64,000 nucleotides of DNA from Tetracentron sinense (GCA_015143295.1 CM026557.1:21175760-21239759), one strand, 5' to 3'. Positions 23,266 to 36,037 are shown, counted from the first letter of the stretch. Numbers and translations are program-made. The notes: generated by a model not told the origin, from the sequence alone.

Positions 23266-25299
23266 TGTCGCGACCTAAAATACCCCCTAAGAGTTAGGGA
23301 TACATTAGCTCGAGACCGCCGTGTCATACCATCATAGATGACACATAAGGCACACATACCACCCTGTAAGAGTACACAAGTTCCAACACATAGCAAAAAC
23401 AGTTTATAATGAAATATTCCTATCGTTATGTTCGAGTCTGAACCAACAGAACATATCCAAAAAGATGAAATGGATAAGTCTCACTCTCAACATACACAAA
23501 ATCTCTCTTCCTAACTCGCTCAACAAAAGTCTAGATCGGGCCGCCTATCTAATGTTCCATTGTCCTGATGATGATTCATAGTAGGCTCCAGCTCGTAGTA
23601 CTCTTCCTCTATCCAAGTCTCCGAACAACAGATGTTGAAGGGAACACGTGCACCTGACGAAGTCAATAATTCAGCTGAGCATGGAATACTCAGTCACATA
23701 CAAACTACTAGTTAACAATGAATAATATCATGAACATGTAAAAGTATAGAGCGTAGAATCCTTGAAAGTAATTTCCTAAAAACCATTTCATTTACCGAGT
23801 TCATGTGAAAACAAAACCATGTCAATCTTGTGAAGTCATATGATAATCGAAGTCTTACGAGTTCTTGTGAATTCTTATAATAGTTGGGATTCCTTGTGAG
23901 CATGCGAGATCTGAGTAAACATGAATTTCTTGTGAACTTGTGAGCTTGTGAGACATGACTGCTTGTGAGTTCATATATAGTAGGATTCCTTGTGAGCTCT
24001 GAAACGATCTTAGACCACCAACCCAAAGTTTGGCCTTATCTATACTTGTGAACTTGTGAGATTTCTTTTACAAAAACTTGCTTATGAACTTTAGAAAACA
24101 CCTTTCTTATGAGAAATCATCGAATCATGCGAGACTTGTGAACTTAGAATGCATAAAGTACTTGTGAACATCGTGATAAACTTAGAAAGCTTATAAACAT
24201 GGAATCATATTCATAGAAACTCTATAGTAGTGATAGTTTACATCCCAGGTAGAAATCATCTTCCAATTCATCCGAGTAACATATTGTGCAACATAGTTTT
24301 CTTAAAAAATATAATACAAGAGTAGATAGTAGAGTATATCTACCTTTCTAAATCAACCATTTGATCTAAAACGCTTGAGAAAGGTTGAGATGCGAGAAGG
24401 AACGCCTTCGTTGTTGAGAAATCAACTCAAGAATAACCAAGAACCAAAACCCAACTCCTTTTCCTTCTTCCTCTTTCTTCTCTTCTCTTTTTCTCTCTTT
24501 TTCTCTTTTCTTAGAGCTCTAGGGTTTATGAAACCCTAAGGCACGAAATTGGGTCTTTATAGACCCAATTGGGTTGTTAGGAAACACTCAAAAGACCCTC
24601 AATGGAATAGTAGGTCCGCCAAAGGCAAAACCAGCATGATCGGTCGACCGATCAAAAACACCATCTCTGTACGTCTAAATTTTTTATACATATTTTCATC
24701 ATTTCAGTCGACCGATAAAGGCATTTGGTCGACCAGTAAAGAGGATCGGTCGACCAGTCAAAAACATCCTCTCTGTCTAAATTTCTCATACATATTTTCA
24801 TCATTTCGGTCGACCGGTAAAGGCATTCGGTCAACTGGTGGCTGTTCGGTCGACCGGTTTTGCCTGATTTTCTGTTTTAGGACTATGCTTTGTTCTTCTT
24901 TCTCTTCTTCTACTTACTCTTATACTTATTTTACTTTAAAACATTTAAGTTAATAAAATTTAACTTTTCATTTCATTAACTTTAAATTTTAAATTAAAAT
25001 AAGGATGTACCCCCATTTGAATCCAATAAAAATACTTAGAAAATCTAATTTCTTATAACTCAAAATCTGATTTTCCAGTTTTAGGCAAAACCCGATAAAT
25101 TTGGTTCGTCATAAAATTTTCCATTGCCTGGGAAACCAATCTAAACATATGAATAAAATCCCATAAAATTTCATAAACTTAGTTAACTTATAAACAACCA
25201 TTACCGGGACTTTTATCTCTAAATTCGAAAATTTTCATTATATGGTCACTATTCACAGCATTATTCTCAGGCTATGAAAGTGAGATCCAGGGTTCTACA
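23266..25299 (+). mobile_element. Solo LTR, Gypsy-type, 2034 bp
   Basis: It starts TGTCGCGACC and ends GGTTCTACA. Flanking pentamers are gtata and atata (one mismatch). Joining the flanks restores a plausible continuous sequence (gagtatggagtatatttggg). The interior holds about 18 scattered cttgtga(g/a) words at 23.85-24.18 kb and a gtcgac-rich tandem repeat. There is no coding region or partner LTR. Confidence 0.75.
24640..24865. repeat. ~105-bp tandem repeat with GGTCGACC palindromes
   Basis: Units start at 24641 (cggtcgaccgatc), 24747 (cggtcgaccagtc) and 24847 (cggtcgaccggtt, partial). Six copies of (g/a)gtcgacc occur in about 220 bp. The first two units share the atacatattttcatcatttc block. 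Confidence 0.9.
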
Positions 25300-25880
25300 A
25301 TATATTTGGGAGTACCTTCAATTTATGTCTGATGAGTGCTAACCCCACACACACACTTCCAAACTATCACCGTTGTGTCAACACTTGTCTTGCTACCCTT
25401 TGTATTTAAAGAAAATAATTTTTTGACAACAATAGTTCGTTCCTCGTGGGTGCTGTGAGATGCAGTACAACATTTTCTCCCCAAGTGTCATTTTTAATCG
25501 TGGTTAGCTTCTTTAATTGTGATTAATATTTTTTTCTAAAAGATAAGGTTAAGAATATGAACCATAAAGGTTAGTGAATCTTAACCACAGCTAAAAGGAG
25601 TTTAAAAGGGGACACTTGGCGAAAAAAGGGGTGAGGCGCCCTCCTCACAGGCACCCATGTGTAGGAGATTATTTTCCATTTTTCTTTTAAAAAAAGTGGT
25701 CTATTATGATTTCAACCGATTCCAAGGTCACTTGAAAAAGTAGTGACAGGTGTTTTCACCGCAATGAGAATTTGGAAGTGTGCATCTAGGTTAGCATTTC
25801 TCTTTATATTTACTAATGAGCCGCACGTGATGCACATAAGAGATGGAAGGGAGAGAGAGTGGAATGAGGGACCTAGACCT
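25300..25880. other. Spacer with a dispersed-repeat word
   Basis: It contains the ggttagtgaatcttaaccaca repeat word (25560-25610), in opposite orientation to those near 21 kb. No gene is seen. Confidence 0.45.
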
Positions 25881-26643
25881 TCTCGCGCATGACATTCAAG
25901 ACATTCTAGGCCTTCAAAAAGGCAGTTGCCTATTAAGTACCTTAGGGTTCCCCTAGTCTCCTCCAACTTAGCCAGACTGATTTTCAACCCTTATTGATGG
26001 TATCCTTATGAAGGTCAAGTCTTGGAAAAGCCAGTGCCTCTCCTACTCAGGGCGGGTTCTACTTATTAAGTCAGTACTCAGGGCGGGTTCTACTTATTAA
26101 GTCAGTCATCAATGGGGTTTATCTATATTGGTGTCATATGTTTGATCTCCAGCAACCTGCCTGTCAAAGATTGGAGCAAATCTTGAGCCGCTTCTTATGG
26201 ACGGGCCTGACCATGACAGTAAGTCTCACAGGGTTAGCTAGGCTAGGTGTTGCCTCCCATTAACTAAAGGTGGGTGGGGAATTTGGCGGCTTTCAGATCT
26301 AAACAAGGCTGCTCTAGCTAGGCATGTGTGGAGCTTGGTCACTAGGAAGGATTATCTATGGGTTGCTTGGATCTATGCTCGGTATATGCAAAACGAGTCT
26401 CTGTGAACTATTATAATTCCCAGTAGCTGCTCTTGGTGTTGGCGGTCCATCTTGCAAGTTCGTCCTCATGTCTATGAGAAAGTTCTCTGTATTATTGGTG
26501 ATGGTTGGGTACTTGTTAATGGCTCGACCCTTGGCGGGTATAGCTGTACATATATATTTTTTGTTCTATATATTTGGTCGGGGTCTGCCCAACCCCAGCT
26601 TTCTCTCCCCCTCCCCCTCCCCCTCACTAAAAAAAAAAAAAAA
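25881..26643 (+). pseudogene. L1-type LINE 3' remnant
   Basis: Plus-strand pieces in shifting frames read LPIKYLRVPLVSSNLA, then KVKSWKSQCLSYSGRVLLIK. These are followed by RFLWTG, DLNKAALARHVWSLVTRKD and IIGDG, the order found after the RT domain in plant L1 ORF2. Frameshifts are present. A 32-bp tandem duplication (tactcagggcgggttctact) sits at about 26034-26097. It ends with a C/T-rich stretch and an A15 tail at 26629-26643. It is 5'-truncated, and target duplication was not found. Confidence 0.75.
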
Positions 26644-26928
26644 GTAACCCTAATGAGACTCACAGATGCACATGTGTTAGAAAAGATGCGTGAAAGAGAA
26701 AGATATGTTAGAAAGGTAAGTTGTGCAACGGTTGAAAACACATAAAAGGTGAGAGAGAAAAAATATGAGTAGATAATTGAGGGGAATTAGCCTTGTCTAA
26801 GGGGAATGAACTAAGTAATAATGCCGTAGGATAATATAATATTTGGTTTGTTTTTTTAAAAGCGAACAATACCTCTCATTCTCTCGTTATAAAAGTAGTG
26901 ATAATTTGTATAATGAGTAGTGATAGGA

Positions 26929-27123
26929 GTACCCTTGAAATCCATTTTCAAACCTAAGGCACCACCTCATTGGTGGATGCCCCCCTCTTAAATACTCACC
27001 ACAGTTGGTGAGTATTTAAGAGGGGTATCCACCAATGAGGTGGTGCCAGTTGGTGAGCATTTAAGAGGAGGGCATCCACCAATGAGGTGGTGCCTTAGGT
27101 TTGGAAGTGAATTTCATAGGTAC
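26929..27123. repeat. Foldback element with ~72-bp inverted arms
   Basis: The left arm runs through caaacctaaggcaccacctc and the right arm through gaggtggtgccttaggttt, with near-perfect pairing over about 72 bp. An additional internal copy of the right arm (ggtatccaccaatgaggtgg) lies between them. Transcripts would form a strong hairpin. The target duplication is unclear. Confidence 0.85.
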
Positions 27124-27520
27124 GTTAACTATTTCCTTTTGTATAATGTATGAAATTGCATACCATCTCACACAAGAGTCTCTCGATGTGGAGAATGCTA
27201 TGTGGACTCTTGTCGATCAGAGTCATCCCTTATGTAAGTTAAAAAAAAAATGACAGCTTAATTACGAATCTCACCATGTTTTTTTTTTAACCTCAAAGAG
27301 GTATAGGTCCACTCACCAGAGAGTGTGCCTAGCATTCTCCTATCTTCTCTCCTCAAACAAGGATGAGGATATGAGATGGCTAGTGTCAATTCATTTAATC
27401 TCAACCCTCTAAGTTAGGATGGTGAAGATACCCCTCCGTAGATGAAGTGCAACGAAAAACAAAAAGAATTTATTAACATACAATTAAGTTCAATAAAAAA
27501 TTAAACAAATATAGAGATTA

Positions 27521-27555
<35 letters not shown>

Positions 27556-27712
27556 TCCGATGGCTATATAAGAGATGTGAATTATAAAATGTGCTTCCTT
27601 GTTTAATATATATCATGGTTCAATCTTGGGGAAAAAAATTGTTCTTGCAATGAAATCCTTTTATGTGAATTAGAATTTCTAACTAGTGCATGTTGTGTAG
27701 ATTAGGGCTATT
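27124..27712. other. Spacer with (TA)n(CA)n microsatellite
   Basis: A TA run followed by CA units lies at about 27522-27556. Otherwise nothing is recognised. Confidence 0.5.
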
Positions 27713-28164
27713 AATGCGTAGGCCAAGGGTCAGGTAAAGACCTTTCCCTTACTTAATTTATGATTTCTTATCACCTGTGCCTTTTGCCCGATAGGGTAGA
27801 GTGAATATTTACACAGATCGGGTAAAAAGGTAATTTGAAAAATTACCTGCCCAACATTATTTTGTACATGTTTTAAAGTAATTTAAAACTTAATAAATTC
27901 ATATTAATTCATTTAATTAAGTATCACATACTCAAACTATTCTTAATGATAACTAAATTATGGTTTAGGAATATATGTGAGAACTGCTCAGAATGGAGAG
28001 AGCTCGAGTAAAAGGTTATAGTTAAATTAGGGTTAATAAGTAAATATTTTATTACTCATCTCTTACTTATTTATCAATCGGATAAGAAATCCCTACCCTT
28101 ACTCACCTAAGTTAGTTCGAAGAAGTCAGATAATCGAGTAAATGATTAATCATTTACAGCCCTA
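27713..28164. mobile_element. hAT-type MITE, ~452 bp
   Basis: The ends tagggctattaatg and (complement) tagggctgtaaatg are inverted repeats of the TAGGG type used by many plant hAT elements. Flanking octamers are too diverged to call a duplication. No coding frame is seen. Confidence 0.6.
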
Positions 28165-28268
28165 TTACAGAACTCGTGATGGGTCAACACATATATTTTG
28201 CAATTGTGGAACGACCCAATTCACTTGTAAATTGATTCAAGTTCAATTGCTAAACCCATTGTCCGAAG

Positions 28269-28718
28269 CAGGGTTACCAAGTTTGCTACATGCTATAGCG
28301 AACCGCGAACCCGAACTAGTTCGGTTCGGATTGGTTCGTGAAAGTGAGCGAACACATAGTGGTTTCAAAACATTCTTGGTTTGTCAAAATTTTTATTTAA
28401 ATTCACTGATATTTTTTTTTAGGTTTGGCAAATTTATACTTTGAGTTCACAAACTACTTATAAAAGGCATTATTTATTATTTTTCAAATAAGTATTTGTA
28501 ATATATTATTTACACGCTTAAAATATATATATATATTTATAATAAAATATAAAATATATATTTGTTTTGCATGATTAAGTAACGAACTAAGCTAAAAAAC
28601 CTACGCGAACCAAAAAACGAATTATCTCATCCTACCCCTAGCGAATCGGGTTCACTCTAGAGTAGCGAACTGCGAACCCGAATTCGAACTGAGCAAACCA
28701 ACTAACTAGGTAACATTG
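28269..28718. mobile_element. hAT-type MITE, 450 bp, with TSD
   Basis: The perfect 8-bp duplication gtccgaag lies at 28261-28268 and 28719-28726. The ends cagggttaccaagttt and (complement) caatgttacctagtta are inverted repeats. The subterminal regions are rich in gcgaacccgaact-like words. Non-coding. Confidence 0.88.
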
Positions 28719-28904
28719 GTCCGAAGACTTGGAGCTAGTGCACGCACCCATGAAACAAAAATAATTAGGATGACGCAACATAAAGAAGAGCTGGAGCGGT
28801 TCTATGGCGCTTGTGGAAAAACAATTTGAAACAAAATAATTGAACAAGCTCATGCTTCCTTTTCTAAGATTTCTTTTTTTTTTTAATACCCTGTTATTTT
28901 CTAG

Positions 28905-28984
28905 AATTCAGATAGTCTAATAAGTAATAACAAACTTCTCAATTCAGATAGTCTAATAAGTAATAACAATAACAAACTTCTCAA
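28905..28984. repeat. Two-copy 36-bp tandem duplication
   Basis: The block aattcagatagtctaataag starts at 28905 and 28941. The second copy has an extra aataac. Confidence 0.9.
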
Positions 28985-29350
28985 TGCAGATATGGTGGGG
29001 ATAACACCACTTAAAATAGAGTGGAGATTGGTGGGATATAACACCTAAGATTTTTTTGGTTGAAGAAGTAAGCTACCACACAAACTAAGATTGAAGACCC
29101 AATAAACAATTAGGATAAGATAAGAAGAAGGCGAATGATAGAATGTGCATGTCCATTCCTTTTGTTGCTTAATGCTTAATTTATTATTATTATGATTATG
29201 ATTATTGCTTGCCACAAATTATTTTTTTTAATAATAATAATAATTTGTTGAGTTTTGGCTAAATCCATGCACACACATATGGCCGCTAAGAAAAAAACAC
29301 ATCTATAATAATAAAAATGAGATAATTAAACAAAATTAGAATCCTTAGGA

Positions 29351-29915
29351 ACCGTTTGGATACACTACAGTTTTTTCAGTTTTTATTTTCCGTGTTTTTA
29401 AAAACTGGAAACGACTTTTAGTTTTCAAATTTTTGAAGCAGGAAAGACGTTTGACATTGTTGATTGTTACTTGTTTAAAAAGAAGATAAATAAATAAAAC
29501 CTCGTTTGATAAATATGAACATAATAATTAGTAAATACTTCCAATCCATGGTGGTGGTGGGTGGTGGTCGTAGTATTGTGGTGGTGGTGTGGATGGTGGT
29601 AGTGGTAAGTGTTTTTGGTAGTGGATGGTGAGTGGTGCTACACTTCATGTTTTCTATTTTTGTTTTTTACTTCTAAAAACAAATGTAACATAAATTTCCT
29701 ATTACCTTGATTTTTTAAAAAATTGTTACTAATTTTTAAAAATGAAAAATAGAAATATGTTTTTTCTTTGGGTTCTCAACAACATCACAAGGCGTTAAGG
29801 CAAACGGAAGGAAACACACACTTACCACACACACACACTCCTTAGAAGTTTCACCCGATAAAATTTTTCAAATTATTGTTTTTAAAAACATAAAACGGAA
29901 GTGATACCAAATGGT
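29351..29915. mobile_element. Possible hAT-like MITE with internal GTG-rich tract
   Basis: The left end accgtttggatacact and the complement of the right end, accatttggtatcact, match at 13 of 16 positions. A (GTG)-rich low-complexity tract lies at 29548-29640. No target duplication was identified, so the limits are approximate. Confidence 0.45.
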
Positions 29916-30603
29916 GAGAGATATTTTAATAACACTTAATTTATTGAAGATAAATGAAGTCTCCCATGTGCAAGGGATGTGGCAACACAATTTTCGAGAC
30001 ACAAGTTACAACTAAGCTCGGATTCTTTCCGGTCTTCCTTTACAAGGTTGTACTACTTGGTAGAAAATAGGATACTAAACCTATTTTAAGACAACAAAGC
30101 AAATAAATTATAATAATCAATTTATTAAGGTTTCACGATTATCCATTTATCATATAGTCCCATTTGCTTCAAACAATAAGTCCATTTGATTAATTAAGTG
30201 TGCCCACAAGGGCTAAGGGACTGTTTGATTGTAGGGTTAGACTTAATATGATGTAAGTCTATTCTGGTTTCCTATTATGATATAATCATATTCCTATTTT
30301 GTTTGGTTCCATTATGTTGTTCTAGTTCCGTTTGTTACAGTTTAGAGTTAAGCTGGTTAATTTGGTTCTAACTCTGCTTGGATATAGGTTTACCGTTACT
30401 CTCCTATTACTTATTCAAAATCTGTTTGAAATTTGGTTTATGGTTCTCCCTTGTTTTTGAATTTGTTTAGTAATAGGTTCATGTTTATCTTGTCATATCC
30501 TATTTGGTAACAGATTTAAGGTTATCTTATTCCGATTTAGTGACATGTCCAGGATAACTCAAATTCACATGTACACCCATGTTTAGGTGTATAAAGGTCC
30601 AAG
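29916..30603. other. Spacer, nothing recognised
   Basis: AT-rich, with repeated ggtta/ctatt words and no gene signal. Its right edge carries the 8-bp duplication ggtccaag of the hAT element that follows. Confidence 0.4.
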
Positions 30604-31636
30604 TAGGGGTGTATTCGGGCCAGGCTTGGCCAAGCTCGACTCGGCTTGAATTCATGCAGATTTGGCCCGGCCTGAGCCCGAAGTTCAAACAAAACACAAG
30701 GCCCAAAGCCCAACTCGAAAAGGGGTTTTCAAGCTCGAGCTCGACTTGGCTCGAGCTTGGCTTGATAAAAACCTTTTTTCCAATTTTTTTTTTTTTTTTG
30801 TTGCTTGTTTCACCTGCTTTTAACACCTATTTAACATACTAAAAAAAAAAACTATTTAACACATCAATAGACAATAGGTGGCTTGTAACACCCAATTTCA
30901 CCTGTTTAACACACAAATAGGCTTGTTAACATCCCCCCCTTTCTTTCACCTGTTTCACATTTTTTTCACCTATTTTAACACCTATTAACACATAATTACA
31001 TAAATAGGCATCCAAATTTGTAGGCTAGGCTTTATAGCCACCTACTATACTAAGCAATTAACTACATTAGCATCTTCAAACACCTTGTGGTGTTGTTGTG
31101 TTCAACCAAAAAAAAAGGTCACCTGTAGCCCAATGAATCAAAATTAGATGTTGTCATTTCAATTACAAAATAACCCCCAAAAAAATAAAAAATATATATG
31201 TTTCTCATTTGCCCATTGGTTCTTTGTCAAAACATTGCATCTCTTCAAGCTTCTCTTAGTTATCAAAAAACACCAACATAACACAACAACGACAAATAAT
31301 GATAAGTGAAACTCCCTTGTAACATAACAGATATGATACACAGAAACATCTCTATTCCCTATCATTCCCCTTTTCAAAAACCAGATTCTAGTGCACCAGA
31401 TATCTTACCAACCAAATCAATTCACAACAAAATATAGCGAATATTAAGACACTAAACAAGCTTCTCTAACATTAACATAGTATCTAACTTTAGTGTCTCC
31501 AAAACATCTCACCTGCAACTCAAGAGATTGTTGGTCCAGTTTTCCAAGGTTCTTTGAGTGCATAGTATACCTGTCAAGCATCTCCTTCATACTTCATATT
31601 AGACAAAAGAATGATAAAGTCAACTTGTTTTCTTTT

Positions 31637-31870
31637 TCGGTAATAAGAGATGTATTAAAAAGCCAACAAGCTAAAGCAGAATACAAGAGGGGCAACGCCC
31701 TAAGAAACATAAAAGAAGAAAGCAAACAATAAATAGACAAAAAAATGGCGAAGCTAAGTTCACAAGCCAATGAACCCAACACTCTGAAACACCTAGAAAG
31801 CCTACAAGGAGACAAGGTACAACACCATATCTTCACAATTCGGTTGAATAGAAACTTAGGCAAATAATAG
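31637..31870 (-). mobile_element. LINE 3' end fragment nested in the hAT element
   Basis: Read on the minus strand, the segment ends ctttttaatacatctcttattaccgaaaaagaaa, typical of plant L1 tails (the run is given here as positions 31637-31670). It is preceded by C-terminal/3' UTR-like wording. Its 5' limit and target duplication are uncertain. Confidence 0.5.
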
Positions 31871-32225
31871 CTTTTGAATCACATTTAAAAAACAAATCTA
31901 TCTCACTTGAATCTAATAAAGAGACAATAAATAACACACAAAATTTCATAAGCACCAAAGCAAATCAAGGTTCTCCATAGACTTATGTTTCATAAATAAA
32001 TCCATATGGTTGAGCTTAAGAATTAAGAACGTCCAAATATCAATTGACACAGTAGCCAGTCAACTTATCCAAATGCACTGATAAAAACCGTTGGGAGAAA
32101 AAAGTCTTTAACGACTAAAAGAAACATCATATAAGATATAATGAATATGTTGCATAATAAAACAATGAAATATATAATGAAAGCATATAAAAACAATTTA
32201 CCTAAGCAGACAACTCTTCGCCCAC

Positions 32226-34280
32226 TTAGCTCTCGGGATCAAGAACATCGCCATAAAGTGAAAGCATATAACCATCGTCAAAAGATAAACACAACCAGTC
32301 CTCTAAACAAATCAATGCCTCTGTAGTCTTCGGTAACAAACAACTACGATACTTGCTTATCACTCTACTCCTAGTGCTAAATGCTGACTCTAATGATATT
32401 GTTGTTATTGGAATAAAGAGAATATCACAAGCCATCTTTGAAAGGGTGCAAAATCTAGCAGCATTCGATTTCCATCAATCCAAAATATCAAAATTTGTCA
32501 ATGAATTACGAAGAAGGGCTTCTTCAAAATAAATATTCAAATCCGATCTAACTTTATATTTTGGCACTTCGATTGTAGCAAAGCTCTCAAAGTCATACTC
32601 AACATTACTAGTAGATGCCACCCACTTGAACTGCACACATCTGCTTCCATGCTCTCTACTTGGCCCACATATAATTGATATAATTCATATAATGCACCAT
32701 GGATTATCTTAATCTCTAGCTCAACTCTTTGATCATAATAGATCTTCAGAACACAAAATCAAATAAAAGTGATCTTGTACCGAGGATCTAAGATTGTTCC
32801 TATCGCCATTAAAAGATTGCATTCGCTCCAATACTTGTCAAAATTTTCTTTTATGGCACAAGTCATTCCTTGCATAAATATTGGCCCAACAATTGGATTT
32901 TTGAACAAAGCATATTTAATTTTCAAAATCGCTGGCAAAAAAGCATTTGAAGTAGGGTACTTGCTTCCCGAGAATATATTTGTGCAATTATAAAATATTT
33001 TCAAAAACTTGCACACTTCATCCGCCTTTAACCAATCATTGACGAGGTAACCAATGATAGTTCAAATCCCGTTCGGCATAATGAGGAAATACTTGTTTTA
33101 ACTCAAGGACTACATCCAACATTTCATATGTCGAGTTCCATCGAGTACAAACATCTAATTTCAATCCTCTTTTACTTGATAAGTCTAAATGTTTAACAAT
33201 TTCATTGAAATTGTTGTGTATATAGGGATTGCAAACATCTAATATATTTTATGATCTCTCGGATGTTCCCAATTGTAGACTCAATCAACGCAAACTCATC
33301 TTTAACAATAAGGTTCAAAATATGAGTTGAGCAACGCACCTAAAGACAAAGTTGATAGAAATCATATAATACAAATTAGTCATGTATAATGTCTACAAAG
33401 TATAAAAAAAATATACAATAATTAAGTTAAAATTATCATACCTAGAAAATTCTTCCACCAAAAAAAAAATTCTCAGTTGACTCAAAAGTCTCTCGAAGGC
33501 TTCTTATCACAACATCATTCGCCGATGCAGTAGCTAAAGTGATTGCAGAAATCTTGTGCTCAATACCCCACTCCATAAGACACTTGTAGATAACATCAGC
33601 AATGACAACTCTAGTGTGGGGAGGAGGAACATGTTAAAAACTCAAGATTTTCTTTTCCAAAACCCAATTATCATCTAGATAATGTCCCATCAATAACATG
33701 TAACTTATGTTTTGACTACAAGATGTCCACATGTCTGAAGTTAAATTGATCTTATCCACCTTCACCAATTCCTTCTTCAATCTCAATTTTTCAGTTGAAA
33801 ATATTTTCATGCATTCCTTTTTTATCACTCCACATGATATCTTCTCATGTAGGGGGTTAAGGTATTTACGTAATACAGTAAATATCGTACTTTCTACAAA
33901 CCTAAACGGTTTCTCTTCTAAGATCACCAACTTAGCAATCAATTCCCTAGCCTTTTCAACTTCATATTTGTGTTTTCCAAAACTATTATTGTTTCCATAT
34001 GCTTCAGAGTCAAATGTGATCATTTTTTTGCCTCCATACCTGAATTTGGTTGCTTTGTACAATTTTTTTTATATGACGATGTCGATGAGTTGTGGTCTCA
34101 TTTATGTTTGGTTTGAATTTCGAGTTACAATATTTACAAACCACCTTTTTTTCCCCCATTTTTCATGAATTTTTCATCAAAATGCATGATTCCAAATAAG
34201 GGGCTCTTTTTTTACTCTTTCGCTGAGATTTCTCTACAATTTCATTTATGGGTTCAAGATCTTCAGATTGATTTGTTGAC
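32226..34280 (-). pseudogene. hAT transposase (BED zinc finger / RICESLEEPER-like), frameshifted
   Basis: The start MSTNQSEDLEPINEI at 34280 leads to a BED-type zinc finger (VVCKYCNSKFKP, then TTHRHRH and NCTK in a second frame). The central region follows with INLTSDMWTS and LMGHYLDDNWVLEK (33634-34062), and then CTRWNSTYEM-like wording in a broken frame. After that come the DUF4413-like part (FLKIFYNCTNIFSGSKYPTS, FDKYWSECNLLMAIGTILDP; 32759-33016) and the C-terminal hAT dimerisation domain (SESAFSTRSRV-like; 32226-32435). Domain order is complete, but at least four frameshifts or stops separate the pieces. The protein would bind the inverted ends and cut and paste the element, but this copy cannot make it. 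Confidence 0.85.
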
Positions 34281-35828
34281 ATCTAATCATATAAAAGAGC
34301 ATAAAAAAAATTAACTCTCTTAACAAGAGATATGATGTCAAGAAATATAATAATTGATGCTAAAAAATTGATGCTTAAAAAATTAAGCAATAGTCTATAC
34401 TTTCATCAACTGCATACTTGTGATTCTGCCAAATGATGAATTCAATTTGATCACAAGGTAGGAAGAAAAGAACAGCACCACACAAAACATAAAACATCCT
34501 CCGACTCTTGGGACCATCAAATAACCAAAAACCTATAGCAGACAACATAATAGATACACATATGTACGCTAACTTTTTTCATGACATTTTCATATAACTA
34601 AACAATGAGAAAATTATTGTACAAAGAATCAATATAGAGAAAACAGAAATTTAAGAATTAAAAAAAACATAGACCCTAATTCATAAATAATATTATCAAA
34701 CCATAGATATACTTCTGCAATTGATCTTCAGTGCATTTAACAAATAAGATCCATTCACAAATGCAGATGAGTCATTATTTTTCTTGTTTCCCGAAACACA
34801 ATAGCATCTCAAAATTATATACATATTAATTCTAATAATCCAACAATCTCAAAACACAAATATTTTGTTCAGGAAATATGAAAGAGCCTAGATCCACATC
34901 AACTTCCAGACAATCAACAGGCCTAGAATGGAAGGTATCAAGCAGATCAAACAATACGATCCACTTCTCTATATACTAAGATCTTAAAGAACAACTAATA
35001 CACAACTAAACACCAAATGAAACAACCAAGCTTTCTAAAACTGAGCCAGAATCACGCTTTCCGAAACATGACAAAACAAACAAGTAGATCCATGCTTATC
35101 AAATTTAAAATCTGCGAAACGAACTCAAGCAAATGAAAATGGGAAAGAAAAGGATCCGTCTACGCAATGACAGATCTCTCACTGCATGTTAGAGCTGAGA
35201 ATCAAACAACACGATCCCTGACCATTTATGGTGCTGCAATGAAGAAGAAGAAGAAGAAGGGTATTGCTTACATACTCAATCACAATAATCATTCATCGAT
35301 CATCACTAGGAAGAAGAAGAAGAAGAAGCGAAGAAGAAGAAGAAGAAGCAAAGATGAAATTGGAATTGAGAGAGTTGCGTTCATACTTCATAAATTGGAA
35401 TGGAGGTGATTTCAGGGAGCGTAGAACTCATTCCCTTACTCCGGCGAAGGTGAAAGGCAGCAACCAGACTACAACAGCGGTAACGGCTGGCAGAGAAGAG
35501 CGGAGCTTTGGTGAAGGTGAAAGGCGGCAACTCTAGGGTTTCTCTTGAGCTTGGTCTAACTTTAAACATATTGGGATTTGGGAGGATTGGAATTTAGGGT
35601 TTAAAATTATGTTTTATAGGTTAGAAACAAGCCGGGCCGATCTTCGGGCCGAACCAAACACAATCGAGCTGAGCTTCGGGCTGGGTCGGTTCAAGTAGGG
35701 TTTAGCTTGAGCTTGGCTTGATTTCCTTTTCAAGATTTTTTTAAGGCTTGTCTTGGCCCAATCGAGCCTAAAAATCGAGTCAAGCTCGGGCCGATCCGGG
35801 CCGCACAATCGGGCCGATCAAGCCTTGT

Positions 35829-35898
35829 GCAGCCCTAGGTCCAAGTCATAATCTATCAAATGCAACCCTAGGTCCAAGTCATAATCTATGAAATGGAT
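35829..35898. repeat. Tandem duplication of hAT terminus plus flank
   Basis: The block gcagccctaggtccaagtca plus 15 bp at about 35829-35863 is repeated at 35863-35898 as gcaaccctaggtccaagtca. The unit contains the last 9 bp of the transposon, the target duplication and adjacent host DNA. Confidence 0.8.
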
Positions 35899-36037
35899 CC
35901 TACAACATTCATTTGATCAGATAGTTCCTAACAAGATATATTTGTAGGATGGATCTACTAGATTAATCTCATATGGATTGGTCATCAGTCTTACCTGGCA
36001 GTCCAGTTCAAGCAATCGGATCGATCCATATGAAAAT

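Larger units (their letters stand above)
30604..35837 (-). mobile_element. Complete hAT transposon, 5234 bp, decayed
   Basis: The ends taggggtgtattcggg and (complement) tagggctgcacaaggct are TAGGG-type inverted repeats. The 8-bp duplication ggtccaag is perfect at 30596-30603 and 35838-35845. Subterminal regions on both sides are rich in gctcgagctcggc-like words. A disrupted Ac/RICESLEEPER-type transposase runs on the minus strand at 32226-34280. The 5' region includes (GAA)n tracts (35240-35352), which create spurious Lys/Arg-rich frames. A LINE 3' end is nested at about 31637-31870. Confidence 0.9.

Noticed and set aside
35167..35536. Lys/Arg-rich open frames
   Set aside because: They arise from (GAA)n tracts in the 5' region of the hAT transposon, on the strand opposite the transposase.
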